64,000 nucleotides of DNA from JANPLN01 sp041736155. GTDB taxonomy: Bacteria > Bdellovibrionota > Bdellovibrionia > Bdellovibrionales > JAGQZY01. The DNA lies in assembly GCA_041736155.1 (NCBI GenBank), contig JBGSUL010000018.1:1-64000 (forward strand), written 5' to 3'. The translations under genes and the position numbers were made by a program. The notes under the pieces were generated by a model. It worked only from the letters and a program-made list of their open reading frames with translations. It was not told the origin of the DNA and did not search any database. Positions within the stretch are counted from its first letter, which is position 1; every line of letters begins with the position of its first letter. This document shows positions 25,409-32,303 of this stretch, one piece after another.

Positions 25409-25871
25409 TCTTTTTGTCCTTCGATTTCTCGTTCATGTTGAGCTCTAATCTAAGATCTTGATGTATTTTGGCATTGGGCCCGTCGTCCACCCAAACATCA
25501 ATTTTTTTGACTTTATATTTACCTTTTTTATATTCACCAACAGTTCCACTAGGTACGTAAAACTTTTCTTCATTTTCCGATATAAGCTCAAAATTTGGCT
25601 TAGTTTTGAGTGTCTGATTCTCTGCTCTGAGTGAGCTGAGTTCTTTATCATCTGAGTAAAGATAATTACCAATAATTGCAGCAGCCGCAACAAATACGGC
25701 TGACCATAAGAATGCATGAGCTTCGGGTTTTTCATCATCAGGCGCTGTAGAATAGCCAATAACTCCTCCAACAGGTGCTGCCGCACCCATCATCGCCCAA
25801 CGTGATTTAGAGTTGGTGGCACACGCAGAAGTAAGAGAAATGGTAAGAATAAATAGAGACATTTTTTTCAT
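25398..25871 (-). CDS. Lipoprotein with membrane-spanning glycine/alanine-rich region
   Basis: A 157-residue protein with a lipoprotein signal (MKKMSLFILTISLTSACATN, lipidated Cys17), a Gly/Ala-rich stretch (MMGAAAPVGGVIGYS), a second hydrophobic helix (FLWSAVFVAAAAIIGNYLY), then a short coiled-coil-like part (LSSLRAENQTLKTK). The pattern resembles small conjugation or entry-exclusion lipoproteins, but no family is recognised. It follows the kinase gene by seven bases and overlaps the next gene. Confidence 0.6.
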   Translation of the reverse strand: MKKMSLFILTISLTSACATNSKSRWAMMGAAAPVGGVIGYSTAPDDEKPEAHAFLWSAVFVAAAAIIGNYLYSDDKELSSLRAENQTLKTKPNFELISENEEKFYVPSGTVGEYKKGKYKVKKIDVWVDDGPNAKIHQDLRLELNMNEKSKDKKSEK

Positions 25872-25878
25872 AAAATAC

Positions 25879-27219
25879 CTAACTTTGTAGTCCAGTTTCT
25901 AAGAATTGAATCCTAACAGTCGTACCTTTGCCCAAAAAAGAGTCAATACTGATATTTCCACCCCAAGAATTCACCTTCTTTTTTACATAATAAAGACCAA
26001 GGCCGTTTCCATGGATTTTTCCTTTTGAAAAGTGCTCATCAAAGACTTTTGGTAGATCGTGTAGAGCAATTCCTTTGCCGTTGTCTTCTACTAAAACTAA
26101 AGCTTCTGTATTTTTTTGAATGATGGAAACTTTTATTGATTTGCTATTTTTATCTAAAGCTTCAATTCCGTTCTTAATGAGATTCGCAAAGACGCGCTTA
26201 AAATCTTTCCTATTCACTTTGAGTAATAACTCGCTAGGTGCGACAATTTCAAATGAGACATTTGTGTTGAACCTCATTACTCCTTTAACAAGTTCTTGGC
26301 ATATGGGAACAATGTCGATCAATTCTATTTGCTGACTGATAAACTGAGATTCTCTTTTATGAGTTTCCATGAGGTCAGATAAAATATCTTGTACGCGCTG
26401 ATTATTTGTAGACAGTACATCTAACAAATCGTCATTTAAAAAATTGTATTCTTTCAATTTAATTTTTTCTTTTAATATATTGATATTACTTTGATGATTG
26501 TAAATTGGCTCCCGAAGATCGTGGGCCAATGTTTTGATAAAACGAGATACTTCTTTTTCCATTCCAAGCTGAGTTTGAACTTCTGAAAGTTCGACTCTTG
26601 CTTCGACTCCGGCAGAAAGAAGCTCAATAATTTTATTTGTCTCGCGGTCTTCACTTCTGAGTGGAGTGGTTAGGGATGGATTTTCGTTCCATTTTTTAAG
26701 CGTGTCTATGGTGGTGTTCAGGGACTTTTTATAACCCATTAAAGGCTGGAGAGCTATTACGGCAAAAAGTATCAATACCAGAACAAACGCAAATGCAAAC
26801 GTAGTGGTGCTAAATGTGCCTTGGATAAGAGCTGAGGTTGCTAGGCAGGTTTTAACGGGGCCGACCAAGATTCCTCTAAAGGTGACGTCAGCTTCAAATG
26901 GTCGATCACAAGAAGCAAGAATCTGCGATGAATTATCAGGCCAGTTAAACACAAGTTTTTTACTATAATAAACTTCGTATGCAGAAGTGTTAAAAGATTT
27001 AAGTACCATGAAGGCATCAGAAGTTGCCTTGGTGTTCTTATTTTCTAAAATGTTTTCCGCTAATTCATACTCTCTCTGCTGAATGTAGGATGAGATACTA
27101 TTTTTCGACTCATCAATCTTTTTATAGAAAAGAAAAATAAAAAGTCCCGACACTAGACCTAGTGAGGTCAGGAGAATTAAGAAGGTAGATTTTTTAAATA
27201 ACCACAGACTCTTAATCAT
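25879..27219 (-). CDS. Membrane sensor histidine kinase
   Basis: A 446-residue kinase. Transmembrane helices at about 11-32 and 139-160 frame a periplasmic sensor of roughly 105 residues with two cysteines (C104, C125). The dimerisation helix holds the phosphorylated histidine in LAHDLREPIY (H233). The ATP-binding domain shows the N box (FANLIKNGIEAL), G1 (VEDNGKGI), F (FDEHFSKG) and G2 (GNGLGLYYVKK). It is encoded 9 bases downstream of the ankyrin lipoprotein and shares its operon with the response regulator at 30.1-31.6 kb, its likely partner. It probably reads an envelope signal and controls transfer gene expression. Confidence 0.9.
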   Translation of the reverse strand: MIKSLWLFKKSTFLILLTSLGLVSGLFIFLFYKKIDESKNSISSYIQQREYELAENILENKNTKATSDAFMVLKSFNTSAYEVYYSKKLVFNWPDNSSQILASCDRPFEADVTFRGILVGPVKTCLATSALIQGTFSTTTFAFAFVLVLILFAVIALQPLMGYKKSLNTTIDTLKKWNENPSLTTPLRSEDRETNKIIELLSAGVEARVELSEVQTQLGMEKEVSRFIKTLAHDLREPIYNHQSNINILKEKIKLKEYNFLNDDLLDVLSTNNQRVQDILSDLMETHKRESQFISQQIELIDIVPICQELVKGVMRFNTNVSFEIVAPSELLLKVNRKDFKRVFANLIKNGIEALDKNSKSIKVSIIQKNTEALVLVEDNGKGIALHDLPKVFDEHFSKGKIHGNGLGLYYVKKKVNSWGGNISIDSFLGKGTTVRIQFLETGLQS

Positions 27220-27228
27220 TAAAATTCC

Positions 27229-30099
27229 TTATTTACAAACTTTCGCGGTCGAAACCATTTTTGAGAATCCATATTTTGAATCGAGCGTCTGCAAGTAATT
27301 TATCATACTGCTGTCTTGATTTGCCAAAACGCAAACATTCCAGTCTTTTAGAAATTGAAGTTTTGCTTGTTGATGAGTTTCTTTATTAAAAGGAGATGTT
27401 TTACATTTTTTGCCAAAGTATAGTACATTTGGGTTTAAAAGATCTGTTATCAGATTGGAGTCTTCGTCTTCGTCTTTATCTTTTAATAAAAGTGTGCCCA
27501 TCATTGAGTATCCACGACGAGAAAATTCTACGGAATAGGTGCCACTAACTGTGGCAACCATATTTACTGGCTCACAGGAATCAGACGATTGAGAGATGAA
27601 TGTGTCAGACACATCGTTTTCGATATGATTAGATGTAAATGATCTGAAAAAATCAGACTCTGCTTGCGAAAGGATTTTTCCTGAGCACGATTTGTTCAAT
27701 AAAGATTCTAAAGCAACAAATGAACCAATAGTCGTCCAATCTTTAATTTCATTATCAGTGACATTTTCAAAGCGACACTGGACATCTGATGAAGGGATCG
27801 GAGATTGAAAAGAATCTAAAACTTTTGAAAATGATGGAAACTCATCAAGGGCATTAGCCCCAGCAACAACACTCATGAGTTCATAAATTGAAATTGGATT
27901 TATGCCAGTTAATTTTGCATTTTCTAAAAGCAAAAGTTCTTTAATAATTTTTTGCCAAAACTCTTTATCTGTTGATAGGTACGCGTACACGGGACTAACT
28001 ACAAGATTACTATAGCTGATGGGCATAAGAGTAATTCCAAGAGAATCTGTTGTTGCATACTTGCCTTTTAACGAGTTTTCGATATTTTCTTTTCCAGCCC
28101 AGAGTAAAATACTTAGTGGAAGCATTTGCTGGGTTGGGAATAATTTTTGATTTATTGTTGCCCCTTTTTCAACAACGGAAATTGCGAAGGATTCGTTTTG
28201 AAATATTCTAAATACTTGTTTTAAGATCGGCATTAAAGTTCCGACCGCATCTTCGGATGACTTTTTGGCTTCAAAAATATGGAGCACAAGTATCCATGGG
28301 AGACTCATTTTAATTTCCCCACCAACTGCATCAGAAATCGCCAATTTATCATTAAAATTTTGTCCTATAGTAGAAATCACATTGGACTTGAGTAAAAGCT
28401 TATTCAGCGTATTCCAAGTAGTATTATTTTTTATTGAATACATCAAAAGAGAGTGAATCAGCGTTATTTTTTCTTCTTCAGGAAAAGAGTTAATAGGATG
28501 ATCCGATAGAGCAACCAAGTAGTCCACCACCTCAACGTAAGAAGTGTCATTTTGCTCTACGATCCTTGAGACTGCATTGGTGAGTGCTGCTGCGCCGAAA
28601 CTATTATCAAACGGAAGTCCAGACTGTTTCAAAGAAATGAGCTGAGATTGTGCAAAAGGACCTGTTTTGGATTCTACGACGGCAACCTCGATAGCGTCAG
28701 TTTGCTCCGACGGGTCAAAGGGAATATTTGATTCTGTGAGGAGGCTTAGAATGCCTACATTGTTATTTTTAACAGCCGCAGCGAAAGCCCCTTTTGGAAT
28801 TTTCCCAGAATAGTTTAAAGTGAAACTTACAAGATCTGTCTTTTGACTTAATGTTAAGTTCGATACAATAATCTCTGAAAGAGTATTTGTTGAGGATCGA
28901 TCCGTAGTATAGTCTAAAAATAAACTCACAATTTCCGTATAGGTCTTTTTATCAAGACCTTCCGCAAATCCCACTTTAAGAGTATTCAGTGAATGCTGAT
29001 CGAGCGAATATCCTGATTTTTCAAGGCTACCTTTTCTCCAAGTGGTCAGAATGTCTTTGATAAGCATTGATTTTTTAGCTGTACCAGTGGATGAAAATGT
29101 GACACTTAGCACATCTTCAGTGAATGAGTTTTTATGACTTGCCGGAAAATTAAGTTTTAAAAATGAAGAATGAATAGCAACAACGCCGCTACTGTCATTT
29201 TGTATAGAGGTCTTAATAGAGTTCTGTGCAAGATTGTTTAAAAATTCAAAATTAAGAATGACCCGCTCTGTTGAGGCAATTACTTCGATTTGCTTTGAAA
29301 GCCAATTAGGGTTCTGAACAGAGTCTTCAACTTTTAAGTCCTCTACTTTGATTCCATCTGTAAAAGCAAGGTCTACAACTACAATGGTGTTCTTCTGAAC
29401 TCTCGCTGCATCAACGGCATCAATTAGATAAGAGAAAAATTCAGGATTTTCCATTTTATTAGACGCGATTAGCAGTCGTTCTTGATTTTTAAGAACATCG
29501 AGTGACTCGTAAGATCGGCCTTCGATAAAATATTTGAGTAAGTCCTCAGCTCTGTCAGAGGGGCCGGAAATAAAAATAAATGGGTACTCGATTAATGTTT
29601 GTGTAGCCATTGGTAAGCTAAAAGGAATATTATTTTTTTTGATAATCGAAAGCACTACGTCAAACTTTGAATCTGTTAAATTTTTAGCAATTGCAGTGGT
29701 CATTACCGAAATACTTTTTTGAAACAGTTTTTGTATTTCAGTGTCGTCCTTATGGATTTTGCTGTACGCAGTTTCTTTTGGACTATCTTTAATTGATACA
29801 AATGGCATAGCATTGGCTTTTAAAAGCATTTCCACTAGAACTGCGTCGCGCATCTGCACTGAACGAATCAAGACTGTGTTGCCCTGGGCATCATACTGTT
29901 CAAGGTCAGTACCAGTATTGATTAATGCTGCAACTGATTTGTAGTCTTTTTTGAGAACAGCATCAAAAAGTTCGTTACTTAATTCTGAATCAGACTTCTT
30001 TTCAGGAACTTCAACAATTCTAGGAGGGACCTCTTCTTTAAATGAGCAACTTGCTAACGCCAGCACAAAGATAATTATAATTCCCTTGCAGTATTTCAT
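27229..30099 (-). CDS. Giant ankyrin-repeat-type lipoprotein
   Basis: A 956-residue exported protein with a lipoprotein signal (KGIIIIFVLALASCSF, Cys18). Residues ~40-125 read as ankyrin repeats (ELFDAVLKKDYKSVAALINT, then GNTVLIRSVQMRDAVLVEML); similar helical pairs recur further on (FAAAVKNNNVGILSLLTESN). The C-terminal 200 residues carry several cysteines and a beta-rich module (TVSGTYSVEFSRRGYS). It lies between the response regulator (4-base overlap) and the sensor kinase, an unusual position for a lipoprotein of this size, so it may be the signal-binding partner of the kinase. No enzymatic motif visible. Confidence 0.7.
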   Translation of the reverse strand: MKYCKGIIIIFVLALASCSFKEEVPPRIVEVPEKKSDSELSNELFDAVLKKDYKSVAALINTGTDLEQYDAQGNTVLIRSVQMRDAVLVEMLLKANAMPFVSIKDSPKETAYSKIHKDDTEIQKLFQKSISVMTTAIAKNLTDSKFDVVLSIIKKNNIPFSLPMATQTLIEYPFIFISGPSDRAEDLLKYFIEGRSYESLDVLKNQERLLIASNKMENPEFFSYLIDAVDAARVQKNTIVVVDLAFTDGIKVEDLKVEDSVQNPNWLSKQIEVIASTERVILNFEFLNNLAQNSIKTSIQNDSSGVVAIHSSFLKLNFPASHKNSFTEDVLSVTFSSTGTAKKSMLIKDILTTWRKGSLEKSGYSLDQHSLNTLKVGFAEGLDKKTYTEIVSLFLDYTTDRSSTNTLSEIIVSNLTLSQKTDLVSFTLNYSGKIPKGAFAAAVKNNNVGILSLLTESNIPFDPSEQTDAIEVAVVESKTGPFAQSQLISLKQSGLPFDNSFGAAALTNAVSRIVEQNDTSYVEVVDYLVALSDHPINSFPEEEKITLIHSLLMYSIKNNTTWNTLNKLLLKSNVISTIGQNFNDKLAISDAVGGEIKMSLPWILVLHIFEAKKSSEDAVGTLMPILKQVFRIFQNESFAISVVEKGATINQKLFPTQQMLPLSILLWAGKENIENSLKGKYATTDSLGITLMPISYSNLVVSPVYAYLSTDKEFWQKIIKELLLLENAKLTGINPISIYELMSVVAGANALDEFPSFSKVLDSFQSPIPSSDVQCRFENVTDNEIKDWTTIGSFVALESLLNKSCSGKILSQAESDFFRSFTSNHIENDVSDTFISQSSDSCEPVNMVATVSGTYSVEFSRRGYSMMGTLLLKDKDEDEDSNLITDLLNPNVLYFGKKCKTSPFNKETHQQAKLQFLKDWNVCVLANQDSSMINYLQTLDSKYGFSKMVSTAKVCK

Positions 30100-31610
30100 G
30101 GCTTCTCCTGCTGAATATTTCCAAAGAACTTATATTTTTTGGAATATAATGTATTTTCATTTATTTTTAAAATTTCAGCTTGTTTACGATTTTTTGATGA
30201 GACCGACATAGCTTCTTCAATAGCATTTTTTTCAATCAAGTGAGTTACATCATCAAGGCCGAGATGATTGTCTTGCTGAACGAGTCGCTCTGCAATTTTT
30301 CTAATCAAGACTTCTAGTGGTTCAAAATCTCTCATTTTAACTGATTTTTTACCATCTACTTGTATAAGAATATTTTTCCACATGGAGTAGTCTCGTTTGC
30401 CATTTGGTTTAAGTGGACAAAAAATAAAAACTCTTTCAAGTTCGTTTCTTATACCTCGAATGTTAAATGGTATGTAATCACTTTGAAAATGTTCTTTGAG
30501 TGATTGCGGAAAATCAGTATAAGAAAAATCTTGTTTGTGTTCTCTCTGAATTTCATTGGTAATGAGCTGACAAATATAAGGTAAATCTTCTTTACGTTCT
30601 TGTAGGGACGGCATATTTAGGCTGACAATGCTGATTCTAGCGTAGAGGTCGGAACGAAAATATCCTTGCTTTACCATTTCTTCTAAATTTTTGTTTGTAG
30701 CGTATATGTTTCGAGCATTCATTTTGATGTCTGTGTTTCCACCTACGCGACGGAAACTTTTCTCTTCAATGACCTTAAGCATACTTCCTTGCAGTTCCAG
30801 GGAGGCATCTCCAATTTCATCTAAAAAAAGATCCCCGCCAGCAGCGGCTTCAAAAAGTCCTTGTTTTCTTTCGTTAGAACTTGTGAATGAACCCTTTTCT
30901 GAACCGAATAATTCGGATTCGATCAGTGTTTTAGGTATAGAATTTATATTGACGTTTATAAACGGTCTTTGCTGCTGTTTATTTGCTTCTTTTGTTAATT
31001 GGCTTAATCGTTTGGCGGCATGTGTTTTTCCGAGTCCTGATTCTCCAAGAATTAAAACAGGCGTATTTACTGAGGCTAGGGTCTTTAACTTAAAGTCAAA
31101 ATCCTGCATTGCTTTTGACTTCACTATGTATGTGCCTGAATCAGTTTCACCTGTTGTCTTTTGAGAAAAAAGTTCGAGTTCAGTTTTTGCAGACTTTAGA
31201 GCGTTGAGAATTTGTTGGTCGCAGTACAGTTGATTATCAGCAGACGGTTTTTTTGATACATATCCTAATGCACCATATTGCATGGCTTTGACAGCAGCAT
31301 GAACATCCTCGCAGGCAGTAATTACTAATATTTTAGAGCGAGGACTAATCTCTAGGATATTTGGAATTTCATCAATGCCATCAATTCTGTCGCCGTCCGG
31401 CGTTTCGCCCAGATCCTTATCGAGAAGAATCACATGAAATGTTTCTTCTCTGATTTTAAAGCGCATTTCTTCAACTGTGGTGGCTGTCTTTATATTAAGA
31501 AGGCTCTTATCAAGACTTTTAAAGATGGAAGAGACTCTATAATGAAGAGTAAATAGAGTATCTTTGTGATCATCCACAATTAAAATGCTGACCTGATCTC
31601 GACTATTCAT
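30096..31610 (-). CDS. Sigma-54-type (NtrC-family) response regulator
   Basis: A 504-residue regulator. The receiver domain (residues ~8-125) has the acidic pair DD13-14, the phospho-acceptor D64 and K120. The AAA+ domain has Walker A GESGLGKT (189-196), Walker B DLFLDE (260-265) and the arginine region RSDLYARIS. The GAFTGA loop that touches sigma-54 reads GSFTSS (240-245), an unusual change. The C-terminus (NAIEEAMSV, NRKQAEILKINENTLYSKK) is a Fis-type HTH. It heads the leftward kinase operon and is divergent from the transfer operon, across a gap with inverted repeats and a -24/-12-like promoter: its likely target. Confidence 0.9.
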   Translation of the reverse strand: MNSRDQVSILIVDDHKDTLFTLHYRVSSIFKSLDKSLLNIKTATTVEEMRFKIREETFHVILLDKDLGETPDGDRIDGIDEIPNILEISPRSKILVITACEDVHAAVKAMQYGALGYVSKKPSADNQLYCDQQILNALKSAKTELELFSQKTTGETDSGTYIVKSKAMQDFDFKLKTLASVNTPVLILGESGLGKTHAAKRLSQLTKEANKQQQRPFINVNINSIPKTLIESELFGSEKGSFTSSNERKQGLFEAAAGGDLFLDEIGDASLELQGSMLKVIEEKSFRRVGGNTDIKMNARNIYATNKNLEEMVKQGYFRSDLYARISIVSLNMPSLQERKEDLPYICQLITNEIQREHKQDFSYTDFPQSLKEHFQSDYIPFNIRGIRNELERVFIFCPLKPNGKRDYSMWKNILIQVDGKKSVKMRDFEPLEVLIRKIAERLVQQDNHLGLDDVTHLIEKNAIEEAMSVSSKNRKQAEILKINENTLYSKKYKFFGNIQQEKP

Positions 31611-31690
31611 TGCCCCGTAACCCCTTTTGAACCCGATAACTGTATATGCTTAAAATATAGGCTCCGCAAGTCATGGTGTAAAAGTTATAA

Positions 31691-31773
31691 AAAAGTCTTT
31701 AAATTTCGTGACTGTCTGTCTTGAATTTTAAAATTTAAAGACTTTCTAAGAGTCACGAAATTTAAAGACTTTT
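31691..31773. promoter_or_regulatory. Operator-like repeats upstream of the transfer operon
   Basis: A perfect 23-bp inverted repeat occupies 31691-31713 and 31751-31773 (arm starts AAAAGTCTTTAAATTTCGTG). A third, partial copy of its core AAATTTAAAGACTTT lies between them at 31731-31745 in the same orientation as the right arm. The array is 45-130 bases upstream of a sigma-54-like promoter, where NtrC-type activators bind. A related shorter palindrome (GTCTTT, 6-base spacer, AAAGAC) lies downstream at 31859-31876. Confidence 0.75.
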
Positions 31774-31816
31774 AACTTTTCTATTTAAAATTGGGTATTT
31801 AAGTGATGGCAGGTCT

Positions 31817-31833
31817 TTGGCACTCCTTTTGAT
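31817..31833 (+). promoter_or_regulatory. Candidate sigma-54 promoter of the transfer operon
   Basis: The sequence TTGGCACTCCTTTTGAT has the -24 GG (31819-31820) exactly ten bases before a -12 dinucleotide, which is GA instead of the usual GC. Transcription would start near 31844, about 75 bases before the first gene. The position just downstream of the operator repeats and opposite a sigma-54-type activator gene supports the call. Confidence 0.55.
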
Positions 31834-31858
31834 ATATGTCGGTTTGACTGAATAGAAA

Positions 31859-31876
31859 GTCTTTTAAGTTAAAGAC
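31859..31876. repeat. Short palindrome in the leader
   Basis: GTCTTT and AAAGAC flank a 6-base spacer. It repeats the half-site theme of the upstream operator array but lies downstream of the predicted start point, where binding would repress rather than activate. Confidence 0.35.
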
Positions 31877-31919
31877 AAAAAATCAGATCGTTTTGAACTT
31901 GAAAGAAAAAGGAGAATTT

Positions 31920-32135
31920 ATGATCGAACATGTTTTAGAAAAAATGGAGCCAACCAACATTAACGAGGTGAAGACAATTGTACGCACCTGGTATGGGAAT
32001 CTGCCCATAGAAATCCTCGTTTTAAATAAGCGACTTCAACAAGCCATCATGGAATTTGAAAAAACGTGCGAACGTGGCAGTTTTGATTTCGTGAGCTTTA
32101 CCGAAGAGCCTCTTGCTCTTAGCGCCTCGGAGTAA
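31920..32135 (+). CDS. Small acidic hypothetical protein, first gene of transfer operon
   Basis: About 71 residues from the ATG at 31920, preceded by AAAGGAG; a longer reading from 31893 lacks a ribosome site. Rich in E and L with two predicted helices (IEHVLEKMEPTNINEVKTIV, LNKRLQQAIMEFEKTC). No family recognised. As first gene after the sigma-54-like promoter it may be a regulatory or chaperone-like factor. Confidence 0.55.
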   Translation: MIEHVLEKMEPTNINEVKTIVRTWYGNLPIEILVLNKRLQQAIMEFEKTCERGSFDFVSFTEEPLALSASE

Positions 32136-32138
32136 GCC

Positions 32139-32303
32139 ATGGATCAGCTTCGATTGATTGTGCTTAAAATGTTTAAAATATCAGATGAAGATCGTACAGA
32201 ACCCGTTTCTGAGTTTGAACTTATCCTTCGAGACAGAATTAAAGAAGTTCTTGGGTTCTATTCAAATAAACAAAATATGAAGGTTGTTAAAAATGGAAAG
32301 TAA
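32139..32303 (+). CDS. Small hypothetical protein
   Basis: A 54-residue open frame starting at the ATG at 32139, three bases after the previous stop: MDQLRLIVLKMFKISDEDRT and on to IKEVLGFYSNKQNMK. Charged and helical, no family recognised. It overlaps the start of the coupling protein gene by 11 bases, which suggests translational coupling. No strong Shine-Dalgarno, so some doubt remains. Confidence 0.5.
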   Translation: MDQLRLIVLKMFKISDEDRTEPVSEFELILRDRIKEVLGFYSNKQNMKVVKNGK

